Below, piece by piece: positions 43,315-51,703 of a DNA stretch of 56,117 bases. Origin of the DNA: Nitrososphaerota archaeon (GTDB lineage Archaea > Thermoproteota > Nitrososphaeria > Nitrososphaerales > Nitrosopumilaceae); the NCBI GenBank assembly GCA_028867675.1, contig JAGWGA010000008.1:1-56117 (forward strand), given 5' to 3'. The translations under genes were made by a program, and so were the position numbers. The notes beneath the pieces were generated by a model, which did no database searches, was not told the DNA's origin, and saw only the letters and a list, made by a program, of their open reading frames with translations. Position 1 is the first letter of the stretch. The number at the start of each line of letters is the position of its first letter.

Positions 43315-43352
43315 GTCACAATTTTTTATTAATTCATTTGCATACTGAGAGC

Positions 43353-45560
43353 ATGAATACAAAAATAATATTCATTTTTTCACTTGCAACACTTTTAATT
43401 TTCTCACAGATCGCTCTTCCCAATTCTTTTGCAGATAATACTGGTATTATTTCTGGAACTCCAAATCAAAATGCAACTTCTACAACTGCAACTTCTACAA
43501 CTGCAACTTCTACAACTGCAACTTCTACAACTGCAACTTCTACAACTGCAACTTCTACAACTGCAACTTCTACAACTGCAACTTCTACAACTGCAACGAC
43601 CACATCTGCTCTACCTGTGACAGATCAATCTTCTACTAATCAATCAACTAATTCTTCAGCTCCAACTCAGCCAGCTCCAACTCAATGGTCCAGAGGTTCT
43701 ACATCATCATCTCAAACTCCATCAGATGGTAATACGTCTAACCAGAGTACATCAAATTCTAATAATTATATTCATACACATGGTCAAAATCCTCCATCTC
43801 GAACAACATCGGGACAAAGTCAAATGAATAATAATTCATTTGAAGCAAGAATCCAACACTGGCTCTTGGCTTATCACCAGTCTGCATATGATAACAGAGT
43901 TCCAAGTTACACCTCTCAATATCAACAATATTCTCCATCTCAAACAATGACCAGACCTACCAGTACTACTGTAGCACCAAATTCTGCAACATCAAATGGC
44001 GGTCAAGTAACATTTACTGCAACAGTTACTGATAGTTCTAGCTCTAATACTCCGACCGGCACTATATCCTGGAGTGACGGAGGTGTTGGAGGAACATTTG
44101 GCTCAACTACTTGTCCATTATACTCTGCAAGTTGTACAGTATCATACACTCCGTCTGTAAACTCCCCAAGTTTAGTAACAATTACTGCAACCTATGGTGG
44201 AGATAGTGTACACCAAGCCAGCTCTGGTTCATCATCTCTATCGGTGGATGTAACACATAGTACCTCTACAACTATCACACCAAACCCCGCAACTGTTACC
44301 TCCAATGGGCCAGTTACATTTACTGCAACAGTTACTGATATTTCGGAATATTCCAATACTCCTACTGGAACTATATCGTGGAGTGATGGAAATGCAGGTG
44401 GTGTATTTAGCCAAACTTACTGCTACATATCATCTAGCAGTTGTACTGTATCATACACTCCATCAATAAACTCACAAAATTCTGTTACCATTACTGCAAA
44501 CTATGCAGGAGATGGTATACACCAAGCCAGCTCTGGCACCACATATCTCTCAGTAAATGTAATTCACAGTACGACTACGACTATTGCACCAAACCCTGTA
44601 ACGATTACTTCTGGAAGTACCATCACCTTTACAGCTACGGTACATGATGTATCTAGTCCATATGCCACTTTACTTGGTATTGTATCCTGGAGTGATGGAA
44701 ACGCAGGTGGCGTGTTTAGTCCAAGTACTTGTATTCTTTCAAATAACAACTGTTCATTAACATATACTCCACCATCCAATCTACCAAGTGACATAACCAT
44801 AACTGCAAATTATGCTGGAGATTCGGCACACTCTGCAAGCTATGGGACATCATCGGTGATACCTTCATCATTGACTCCAACATCTTCTCTTACACTAGCG
44901 TCGTATACTTCATCGAACATTCAAACTGACAAGACATCATACGTCCCAGGAAACACTGTGACAATTACAGTAAATCCTCAAGGTGCACAAGAAGGACAAA
45001 ATGTTGCCATACTTGTAACTGATCCATTATCAAATATCGTTGCATCAAGAACAGCTCAAGTTGATTCTCAGGGTAATGCTAAACTTTCAATAGGTTTACC
45101 GTTTAATGCACAAGCGGGCATTTACAGAATTGTTGCAAGTGCCCTTGTTAGTGGGAATTATTTGAATTATCCTGCAGAATTTACGGTGGTATCTCAAACT
45201 TCCCAGTCTTCTGGAGTATCTATTGTATCTATACAACCAACAGACCAACAAGGAGACAAAACTGTAACAGCATTTAGCAAAGGTACCACTAGTTATGCTA
45301 AAGTTGTCTTGTCTTCAAATTCCACCCAGACTGCTCTCATTACAGTCAACCTTGTGGGCTCTGATGGGACTAGTCTAGGTGTAGGCTCTGTCAAGACATC
45401 GCTTGGTGCTGGAAATAGTGAAATTGTAATATCGTTTTACATTCCAAGCAATGCAAGCATTGGGACTGGGAACATCTATGCCGATGCATATTCAGACTGG
45501 CCAAGCAATGGTGGAATACCTCTCACAGCAGAGACTTCATCTTCTGTAAGTATTGGATGA
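43353..45560 (+). CDS. Large exported repeat protein with Ig-like domains
   Basis: A 735-residue secreted protein; the ATG at 43353 is the start (a TTG five codons earlier is open but unneeded). After a signal peptide (to about FADN) comes a stalk of eight identical ATSTT units, then a polar Ser/Thr/Asn/Gln-rich region, then three Ig-like repeats of about 95 residues (VAPNSATSNGGQVTFTATVTD, ITPNPATVTSNGPV, IAPNPVTITSGST types), an MG2-like domain (TDKTSYVPGN) and a last beta domain. It has no anchor, so it may be secreted or bound to the S-layer. Expression is probably controlled by operator copy 2. Confidence 0.86.
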   Translation: MNTKIIFIFSLATLLIFSQIALPNSFADNTGIISGTPNQNATSTTATSTTATSTTATSTTATSTTATSTTATSTTATSTTATTTSALPVTDQSSTNQSTNSSAPTQPAPTQWSRGSTSSSQTPSDGNTSNQSTSNSNNYIHTHGQNPPSRTTSGQSQMNNNSFEARIQHWLLAYHQSAYDNRVPSYTSQYQQYSPSQTMTRPTSTTVAPNSATSNGGQVTFTATVTDSSSSNTPTGTISWSDGGVGGTFGSTTCPLYSASCTVSYTPSVNSPSLVTITATYGGDSVHQASSGSSSLSVDVTHSTSTTITPNPATVTSNGPVTFTATVTDISEYSNTPTGTISWSDGNAGGVFSQTYCYISSSSCTVSYTPSINSQNSVTITANYAGDGIHQASSGTTYLSVNVIHSTTTTIAPNPVTITSGSTITFTATVHDVSSPYATLLGIVSWSDGNAGGVFSPSTCILSNNNCSLTYTPPSNLPSDITITANYAGDSAHSASYGTSSVIPSSLTPTSSLTLASYTSSNIQTDKTSYVPGNTVTITVNPQGAQEGQNVAILVTDPLSNIVASRTAQVDSQGNAKLSIGLPFNAQAGIYRIVASALVSGNYLNYPAEFTVVSQTSQSSGVSIVSIQPTDQQGDKTVTAFSKGTTSYAKVVLSSNSTQTALITVNLVGSDGTSLGVGSVKTSLGAGNSEIVISFYIPSNASIGTGNIYADAYSDWPSNGGIPLTAETSSSVSIG
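43473..43592. repeat. Eight identical 15-bp tandem repeats
   Basis: The unit GCAACTTCTACAACT is repeated eight times without a base change, then a degenerate ninth unit. Each codes for ATSTT in the surface protein. The perfect identity points to recent expansion, and 15-bp steps keep the frame. So the length of the stalk may differ between cells. Confidence 0.92.
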
Positions 45561-45640
45561 TGAACATTTTCTGCCAAATTTTACTAAAATTAATTTAACA
45601 TCTACTCATTTTGTATCAATCCCAGTCCTAATAATTTAAA

Positions 45641-46114
45641 ATGAAATTGTTATCTTACATGCAAGAATCTGCTGTTAGGGAAATAATGACGGAATTTGTT
45701 CAGACTATTCCAACTGGGTCTACTATAATGGAGGCAGCTCAAATAATGACAAAGGGAGGAATCGGATGTGTCGTTGTTACTGAGAAGGGAAATCCAATAG
45801 GAATGTTAACTGAGAGAGATATTGTATCTAAAGTAACATCACAGGATCTAAATTCTTCCAAAGTACTTGTGGAAAAAATAATGTCACGACCAATCATAAC
45901 TATTGATCCAAACGAGATTATTGATGAGGCGGCACTTATGATGTCCATCTATGGTATTAGGCGTCTCGTAGTTGTTGGAAAAGATGGTATATTGTCAGGA
46001 ATTATTACTACCACAGATATTGCATCATGGATTTCAAGAAACAAAGATTACAAAAATAATGCTCTAAATGCTATAGTAAAACTACATGATACAGAACATA
46101 TTCCGTATCAATAG
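45641..46114 (+). CDS. CBS-domain pair protein
   Basis: A 157-residue protein with two CBS domains, the typical stand-alone pair. The first begins AVREIMTEFVQTIPTGSTIMEA and has GIGCVVVTEKGNPIGMLTERDI; the second begins KIMSRPIITIDPNEIIDEA with IRRLVVVGKDGILSGIITTTDI. It likely binds adenine nucleotides and regulates partner proteins. Its position between a surface protein and an MscS channel suggests no clear partner, but the channel is convergent and close. Confidence 0.93.
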   Translation: MKLLSYMQESAVREIMTEFVQTIPTGSTIMEAAQIMTKGGIGCVVVTEKGNPIGMLTERDIVSKVTSQDLNSSKVLVEKIMSRPIITIDPNEIIDEAALMMSIYGIRRLVVVGKDGILSGIITTTDIASWISRNKDYKNNALNAIVKLHDTEHIPYQ

Positions 46115-46133
46115 GATGTAATTGAATTTACAT

Positions 46134-46955
46134 TCATGTGTTGGTATTTGATTTTTTTATTATTGTGATACCGCCATCGAAAATAGACTTGTTTGCAATA
46201 ATTATGTCACGGTCTCCATCTAGAATGGTTGTAAATCTTGGAGTTATTTTTACAACAGTGCCAGAAAATTTTTCTGAACTAGTTGACAATTCTATTCTAT
46301 CTCCTTCAACAAAAGGCAGTTCCGCCTTTAGTGGCCCTTCTCTTAGAATACGTACGTTTCCCTGAATTATTGCAGAATTTGGAACAAAATATTCTGTTCC
46401 TTGTTCTGTATCGATTTTTGTATAAAGCATGGTTATGTCAATAATCTCTCCATGCACGTTGTCATTTGCTATGAATACTGAATCTCCTATCTTTGCAGGA
46501 AATGTGGTAAGCATTAGTGCACCAGAAAAAATATTTCCAACTATGGTTGAAAATCCAATACCTACAACTATTGCTGCAACTCCACCTCCAATGAGAATTG
46601 TTTGAAGCTGTACATTCCATATGTATAGCAGTATTAGCGAGTCAACTAGTGAAATAATTACAATTGAAAAAAATGAGATGCTTGAAGTAAAATGACTTGG
46701 AATCTTTGTTGTAGCATTTTTCAAAATACTTCTAATTGCAGAAATTATTACAAATGATACTGCAATTGTGATTAATGTCTCTCCTATGATGATGTGATTG
46801 TGTTTTAATCCAAGGTCTGGAGCAAAAAAAATCTCAAATAATGCAATGCTTACTCTGACTGCAGCAATTAGTAGTATTGTCTTTAATACTAGATATTTGA
46901 TGTCTTTACCAAGTGATTTTTTATTTGGATCTAGATTCTGGTCTTGTTTAGTCAA
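46134..46955 (-). CDS. MscS-family mechanosensitive channel
   Basis: A 273-residue membrane channel. Three to four hydrophobic segments are followed by the pore helix and the GVAAIVVGIGFSTIVGNIFSGALM motif of MscS and the beta domain GDSVFIANDNVHGEIIDI. The C-terminal part (ELPFVEGDRIELSTSSEKFSG) looks like a second small beta domain instead of the usual MscS cytoplasmic end. Such channels open under membrane tension to release ions after osmotic shock. It is the second-to-last gene before the small HTH regulator on the same strand. Confidence 0.92.
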   Translation of the reverse strand: MTKQDQNLDPNKKSLGKDIKYLVLKTILLIAAVRVSIALFEIFFAPDLGLKHNHIIIGETLITIAVSFVIISAIRSILKNATTKIPSHFTSSISFFSIVIISLVDSLILLYIWNVQLQTILIGGGVAAIVVGIGFSTIVGNIFSGALMLTTFPAKIGDSVFIANDNVHGEIIDITMLYTKIDTEQGTEYFVPNSAIIQGNVRILREGPLKAELPFVEGDRIELSTSSEKFSGTVVKITPRFTTILDGDRDIIIANKSIFDGGITIIKKSNTNT

Positions 46956-46999
46956 TACTGGTTATATTTTCTTCAAAGTATTTGTATTTATCAAATACC

Positions 47000-47287
47000 T
47001 TAGATTCTGATCTTTAATGCCTGGATGTATTCCTCAAATCTCTGTAGTTCTCTAAAAAATATTATTCCTTTTTCTGTGATGGTGTAGACATGATTTCGCT
47101 TGTCCTTTCTTGACTCCATTAGACCAAAACTAATCAATTTTTCACACTTTTCAACTGCGGTATAGTGGGACAAGTTTGCAACTCTTGCTATGCTTGAAAT
47201 TCCTATTCCTTGATTGCCGTATTCTGTTGTTGCCTGCAGAATATCTGAGATTATTCCAATCTCTGCTCTATACTGTTGTTTTGACAT
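47000..47287 (-). CDS. Small winged-helix regulator, likely of the shared operator
   Basis: A 95-residue winged-helix protein of the archaeal HTH_45 type. It begins AEIGIISDILQATTEYGNQG, has the recognition region ISSIARVANLSHYTAVEKCEKL and the wing KRNHVYTITEKG, and ends with a helix for dimerisation. The start follows a TATA-like box and operator copy 3, which it probably binds itself. The same operator is upstream of 42176 and 43353, so it is the best candidate for the controller of this regulon. It is divergent from the membrane protein at 47388. Confidence 0.88.
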   Translation of the reverse strand: MSKQQYRAEIGIISDILQATTEYGNQGIGISSIARVANLSHYTAVEKCEKLISFGLMESRKDKRNHVYTITEKGIIFFRELQRFEEYIQALKIRI

Positions 47288-47325
47288 GAGGTGAGTTGGT
47301 GATTTGGTTAATAAAAAATTGTGAC

Positions 47326-47345
47326 ACTTTGTTCACTAACAAAGT
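47326..47345. promoter_or_regulatory. Operator copy 3: 20-bp perfect palindrome
   Basis: ACTTTGTTCACTAACAAAGT has perfect 8-base arms. It is between the divergent HTH_45 and membrane-protein genes, its centre about 48 bases from the HTH start. The 27 bases beside it on the HTH side match those beside copy 2. A TATA-like CATTATAATC (about 47359) serves the other gene. Confidence 0.75.
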
Positions 47346-47387
47346 TAGCTAAGGCATTATAATCCCCTGTTATACTGTTTTTTGAAG

Positions 47388-47918
47388 ATGAGCATAACTG
47401 TAAAAAAAGATAAGAAAATTTTGGTCTTATCCTTTGTAGCTGCGGCTGCTACTGTAATTGCTGGAATAATGCATCTACAAATGACTCCTGGTTCGTTATC
47501 TCATAATCTGGGAGAAGGAATTTTGTTTCTAGTTGGTGGCATACTCCAAGTCTTTTGGGCAGTTCCTGTCATAAAACGATGGGGAAGAATATGGCAAGTA
47601 ATTGGGATTGTAGGAACTACAGTATTTTTCATTTTATGGTTCTCAGATAGACTCCATCTCATGCCTGAAGGAAATGAAATGCATGGTGGCAACTTTCAAG
47701 GTCCGTCACACTCGGGTAATTTCTCCGGAGGTAATGTGCCTGAAGGAGGATTTTCAAGAGGTGGTCATGCACCTGTGGGAATTGGGGCCCAAATACTTAG
47801 ACAGCCAATTGAGATATGTCAGATCATATTCATTGGATCGTATATTTCTCTAAGTGTATTGCTTTCAAAACAGAAAAAAGCAGACAATAAGTCGCCTGAA
47901 AAGGTTACTGAAAAATAA
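47388..47918 (+). CDS. Four-TM membrane protein with Gly/His-rich loop
   Basis: A 176-residue membrane protein; the ATG at 47388 is used (a TTG two codons earlier is possible). Hydrophobic helices lie at about residues 14-30, 42-58, 70-86 and 137-156. The loop between the last two is rich in Gly, His and Ser (MHGGNFQGPSHSGNFSGG, and SRGGHAPVG) and may bind metal. It is divergent from the HTH regulator across operator copy 3. The family is not recognised. Confidence 0.75.
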   Translation: MSITVKKDKKILVLSFVAAAATVIAGIMHLQMTPGSLSHNLGEGILFLVGGILQVFWAVPVIKRWGRIWQVIGIVGTTVFFILWFSDRLHLMPEGNEMHGGNFQGPSHSGNFSGGNVPEGGFSRGGHAPVGIGAQILRQPIEICQIIFIGSYISLSVLLSKQKKADNKSPEKVTEK

Positions 47919-47988
47919 TCTAATGTAATAGTTCTATAATATCCCACGAAAGGTAAGTTCTTAGAGTTCTAGTTGTGTAGTATAACAA

Positions 47989-49167
47989 ATGAAGTCTAAA
48001 ATTGGAGACGAGGCAATCGCACTTCATAAAAAACTACGAGGAAAGATTATTGTCAAAGGCAAGATCTCTGTTTTAAAAAATAATAAAATTAAACTAATTT
48101 ACACTCCTGGAGTTGCAGCCGTCTGTGAAAAGATCTATCGCAATCCAAACCTAAAATATGAACTAACATCAAAATGGAATAATGTAGCTATAGTGACAGA
48201 TGGTACAAGAATTCTTGGTTTGGGAAACATAGGTCCTGATGCAGCTTTGCCTGTAATGGAGGGAAAGTCTGTTTTGTATCAAGAGTTTGGGGGAGTCAGT
48301 GCATTTCCAATCTGTCTTAATACTACAAAGAAAGATGAAATCATAACTACTATACGGGCAATCGAACCAGTATTTGGTGCAATAAATTTAGAAGATATTG
48401 AATCACCCAAAGTTTTAGAAATCTCCGAAGAGCTTGAAAAATTAATTTCAATTCCTGTATTCCATGATGATAGACATGGAACAGCGGTTGTTGTTCTTGC
48501 GGCATTGATAAATTCTTTTAGATTACTCAAAAAAGACATGTCTTCATCAAAGATTGTCATTGCTGGCGCAGGCTCGGCAGGATATGGTATTGCTAAATTG
48601 CTCACAGCTGCTGGCTGTAAAAACCTCCTGGTTACAGATTCAGGTGGTGTAATTTACAAAGGCAGAACCGAAAACATGAACAAATACAAAGATGAACTAG
48701 CTGATATAACAAATCCTAAAAAAGAGAAAGGAATGCTTGGGGATGTCTTGGTAAACGGTGATGTCTTCATAGGAGTATCAGGCAGAAGTAATCTTGTAAA
48801 TTCTATCATGATTCAAAAAATGAAACCTAATCCAATCGTATTTTCTCTGACAAATCCAAACCCTGAGATTCAGCCTGATGTTGCAAAAAAAGCGGGGGCT
48901 AAAATTATGGCAACTGGAAGTTACCTATATCCCAATAAAGTAAACAATGCTCTTGTCTTTCCACATTTAATGCGAGCCATCCTAGATAAAAGAATTAAAA
49001 AAATCACAACTGATATCTTACTTGTTGCAGCAAATGCTATTGCAAATACTGTATCCTCCAAAGACTTGGACTATGAGCATATACTCCCAGAGATGGAAGA
49101 CAAAAAAATCCAGAAAAACTTGTCAAAAGCATTAGCTGGTATATCTACAAAAAAATTAAAATCTTAA
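47989..49167 (+). CDS. NAD(P)-dependent malic enzyme
   Basis: A 392-residue enzyme that oxidatively decarboxylates malate to pyruvate. The motifs are IYTPGVAAVCE, VAIVTDGTRILGLGNIGP, LEDIESPKV, FHDDRHGTAVVVLAAL and the NAD(P) loop GAGSAGYGIAKLL. It has the short bacterial/archaeal size without the extra phosphotransacetylase-like part. It can supply pyruvate and NADPH in central metabolism, or work in the reverse direction under CO2-rich conditions. Its own promoter precedes it; it is convergent with the hypothetical gene that follows. Confidence 0.95.
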   Translation: MKSKIGDEAIALHKKLRGKIIVKGKISVLKNNKIKLIYTPGVAAVCEKIYRNPNLKYELTSKWNNVAIVTDGTRILGLGNIGPDAALPVMEGKSVLYQEFGGVSAFPICLNTTKKDEIITTIRAIEPVFGAINLEDIESPKVLEISEELEKLISIPVFHDDRHGTAVVVLAALINSFRLLKKDMSSSKIVIAGAGSAGYGIAKLLTAAGCKNLLVTDSGGVIYKGRTENMNKYKDELADITNPKKEKGMLGDVLVNGDVFIGVSGRSNLVNSIMIQKMKPNPIVFSLTNPNPEIQPDVAKKAGAKIMATGSYLYPNKVNNALVFPHLMRAILDKRIKKITTDILLVAANAIANTVSSKDLDYEHILPEMEDKKIQKNLSKALAGISTKKLKS

Positions 49168-49189
49168 TTCCATATTGAAGAGTCAATGA

Positions 49190-49585
49190 TTATTCCATTC
49201 TCTTGTAAATTGCTTTAAAATCTTCAGCAATTAGATATGCGGTATTTTCTATATGTGTAACTTCAGTCATATTTGACTTACCTCTTGCCATCTGTCTCAT
49301 TAGTGTCATACATTTGTGAATTTGATTGTGGTTAGGATTTTCTTCCCCAGACATGGCATTAAAGCACTCTATGAAATCAAGACAAAAATTCAAGATTATT
49401 AATTCCCAATTTTCTGTATTGGTTGGATATCCGACTCCTTTTGCAAGTATGCGAAATTCATTGCTCCTGTCAATGAGGAGCATCTTTAGAGACTTGTGGG
49501 CTTTTTTTAGGTCATAATTATCTAAAGCACTAGAGCCTTGCATGGGTAAATTTACAAAAGAATCATATTTTAAGATGGATCTCAA
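49190..49585 (-). CDS. Hypothetical helical protein
   Basis: A 131-residue soluble helical protein, not recognised. It contains LKKAHKSLKMLLIDRSNEF and MTLMRQMARGKSNMTE. An internal ATG (MQGSS, residue 15) is another possible start. There is no metal, membrane or signal motif. It stands between the malic enzyme and the oxidase, reading leftwards. Confidence 0.62.
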   Translation of the reverse strand: MRSILKYDSFVNLPMQGSSALDNYDLKKAHKSLKMLLIDRSNEFRILAKGVGYPTNTENWELIILNFCLDFIECFNAMSGEENPNHNQIHKCMTLMRQMARGKSNMTEVTHIENTAYLIAEDFKAIYKRME

Positions 49586-49708
49586 TTCTTATGATTGATA
49601 AATTGGCAATCTCCCAAATGGATCTAAATTTCACAATCTTCTAAATTATTAGAACAGAAATTTATTTTAAGAAATTGTGTTGATTGTGCAAGTTAAATGC
49701 ATCATACA

Positions 49709-49724
49709 ATTAGGCTAGCCTAAT
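49709..49724. promoter_or_regulatory. DtxR/IdeR-like 16-bp palindrome before the oxidase gene
   Basis: ATTAGGCTAGCCTAAT is a perfect 16-base palindrome. Its TTAGG...CCTAA half-sites resemble the DtxR/IdeR iron-repressor consensus (TTAGGTTAGSCTAACCTAA). It is about 40 bases before the start of the multicopper oxidase, just upstream of where the TATA box should be. It fits a metal-responsive operator, though the regulator is not encoded here. Confidence 0.6.
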
Positions 49725-49764
49725 GAATGAATTCTGTGTGATTTTACAAAAAAGTGAATAAACT

Positions 49765-50949
49765 ATGGAACTAATCAAAATATCTCTAATTGGACTTGCT
49801 GTATCATTCATAATATTTGCAGGAATCGTAGGTTACCAATTTTTTTCAGGTGAACATAACCACAATTCGAATTATGACGTAAACAGTGCTCCTGTTGATT
49901 TTACTACATCCAACTATCAAGGGCAGACACGTACCTACTATATCGCAGCAGATGAGGTAAAGTGGGATTTTGCGCCAACTGGAATTAATCAAATTACAGG
50001 AAAACCATTTGATGGTCATGACAAGTTGTATGTTGAAAATACACAAGATAGAATTGGCAAGGTGTATCTAAAAGCACAATATCGCGAATACACTGATGAT
50101 ACCTTTACTACACTAAAACCAATCTCGGACAAGTGGAAACATCTTGGTATACTAGGTCCTGTAATTCATGCCGAGGTTGGAGATACTATCAAAGTTATAT
50201 TCAAGAACAATGCACGATACCCATACAGTATTCATCCTCATGGCGTATTTTACCAGAAAGATTCTGAGGGTGCACTATACAACGATGGTGTACAAAACTC
50301 TGACAAAGGAGGAGATGCAGTACCGCCAGGTGGAAACTATACTTACATCTGGCAAGTGCCAGAACGTGCAGGACCCGGACCACATGATCCAAGTTCAATT
50401 GTCTGGATGTATCATTCACATGTCGATGAAGTAAGTGACACTTATGCAGGATTGGTAGGTCCTATGATTATAACAAGACATGGAGAGGCAAACCCTGATG
50501 GTACTCCAAAAGGTGTTGACCAGGAATTTGTAACCATGTTTACTATATTTGATGAGAGTCGCAGTCCATATCTTGATTATAACGCAAAGACATTTCCACA
50601 AAACGCTACTTCTGTAAATCTAGATGATCCAGATTTTCAAGAAAGCAACAAAAAACATTCCATTAACGGATATATCTTTGGGAATATTCCAGGGCTTGTA
50701 ATGAAGGCAAACACGCATGTTCGTTGGTATGTTGTTGGTATGGGAACAGAGACTGACTTGCACACTCCACACTGGCATGGAAATACGCTCCTAATGGACG
50801 GTATGAGAACAGACATGGTAGAACTACTTCCAATGAGCATGAAAACTCTTGACATGTATCCTGACAATGCTGGCACATGGTTGTACCACTGTCATGTTAA
50901 TGACCACATTCAAGCAGGAATGCTTGCATTGTATACTGTAACACCCTGA
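49765..50949 (+). CDS. Two-domain multicopper oxidase
   Basis: A 394-residue, membrane-anchored oxidase (TM at residues 5-27) facing outside. The trinuclear copper ligands are His157 and His159 (HPHG), His217 and His219 (YHSHV), His336 and His338 (HWHG), and His375 and His377. The type 1 copper site is only in the second domain: His333, Cys376, His381 and Met386. The first domain has HSH rather than HCH and so lacks type 1 copper. That pattern is a type B two-domain MCO, not a NirK nitrite reductase. Such proteins are numerous in ammonia-oxidising archaea and may oxidise copper, iron or N compounds. Confidence 0.92.
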   Translation: MELIKISLIGLAVSFIIFAGIVGYQFFSGEHNHNSNYDVNSAPVDFTTSNYQGQTRTYYIAADEVKWDFAPTGINQITGKPFDGHDKLYVENTQDRIGKVYLKAQYREYTDDTFTTLKPISDKWKHLGILGPVIHAEVGDTIKVIFKNNARYPYSIHPHGVFYQKDSEGALYNDGVQNSDKGGDAVPPGGNYTYIWQVPERAGPGPHDPSSIVWMYHSHVDEVSDTYAGLVGPMIITRHGEANPDGTPKGVDQEFVTMFTIFDESRSPYLDYNAKTFPQNATSVNLDDPDFQESNKKHSINGYIFGNIPGLVMKANTHVRWYVVGMGTETDLHTPHWHGNTLLMDGMRTDMVELLPMSMKTLDMYPDNAGTWLYHCHVNDHIQAGMLALYTVTP

Positions 50950-51045
50950 TGCACAAGTAACTTGCCGAATTTTAGTACCCAATCAGGTTATCATTTGTGA
51001 TATTTTTCGACTAGATTATAACAAATCTGTTTCATGTAACGCATA

Positions 51046-51567
51046 ATGAATGAAAAATCATTCTTGGAGTTTCTAAAAACTAGACGCTCGATTAGGGCGT
51101 TTAAAGAAAAGGGAATTGAAGAATCAAAACTAAATTTGATACTTGAGGCATGTAATTTGGCTCCATCGTCAGGGGGTCTGCAGACATTTGAAATTTATCA
51201 GATTAAAAACAAGGAAATGAGAGAAAAATTAGTTCCAGCTGCAAAAGACCAAACCATTGTGGTGCAAGCTCCCTTACTGCTTGTCTTCTGTACAAATCCC
51301 TCTCGTTCTGTTGAACGATTTGGAGAAAGATCACAGTTCTTTTCTGTTCAGGATGCCACTATTGCAACTGCTTATGCTCAACTTACAGTTCACGCATTAG
51401 GATTATCTGCAGTATGGATTGGCGCCTTTGATGAAAAGAAAGTGTCTGATATATTGAAACTGCCACAAGGACAAAGACCAGTATCTATTCTTCCTATAGG
51501 TTATGAAAATGAGACACCCAAGGAAAAGACAACAAGAGGAACTAGAGAACTTCTTCATGTAATCTAG
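51046..51567 (+). CDS. Nitroreductase family protein
   Basis: A 173-residue FMN oxidoreductase with the typical signature FLKTRRSIRAFKEKGIEESK and the ACNLAPSSGGLQTFE loop for FMN. The second half has DATIATAYAQLTVHALGLSAVWIGAF and RPVSILPIGYE. It is shorter than the one at 24180 and from another branch. The substrate is unknown. A small zinc ribbon begins 7 bases later on the same strand, so they are cotranscribed. Confidence 0.93.
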   Translation: MNEKSFLEFLKTRRSIRAFKEKGIEESKLNLILEACNLAPSSGGLQTFEIYQIKNKEMREKLVPAAKDQTIVVQAPLLLVFCTNPSRSVERFGERSQFFSVQDATIATAYAQLTVHALGLSAVWIGAFDEKKVSDILKLPQGQRPVSILPIGYENETPKEKTTRGTRELLHVI

Positions 51568-51574
51568 ATCTTAA

Positions 51575-51679
51575 TTGAAATCCAAAAAAATATGCAAAAG
51601 ATGTAAAACAGAATTTGATGAGGAAACAGGATTTCCAATCTGCAGTTACTGTCTAAAATATCTAGATAACTGGGAATAA
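51575..51679 (+). CDS. 34-residue zinc-ribbon peptide
   Basis: A 34-residue protein beginning at TTG 7 bases after the nitroreductase stop. It has two CxxC knuckles, Cys7/Cys10 (ICKRCKTEF) and Cys23/Cys26 (ICSYCLKY), giving one zinc site. The short linker is acidic (DEETGFP). The cysteine pattern and tight position make it likely to be real despite its size. Its role is unknown. Confidence 0.7.
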   Translation: MKSKKICKRCKTEFDEETGFPICSYCLKYLDNWE

Positions 51680-51703
51680 ATTTTGAAAATAAAAAAACAG
51701 GAA

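Noticed and set aside
43473-43592. Possible CRISPR-like repeat array
   Set aside because: The 15-bp units are joined without spacers and code for ATSTT inside a long reading frame.
49765-50949. Copper nitrite reductase NirK
   Set aside because: The type 1 copper Cys is in the second domain; NirK has it in the first (HCH there, HSH here).
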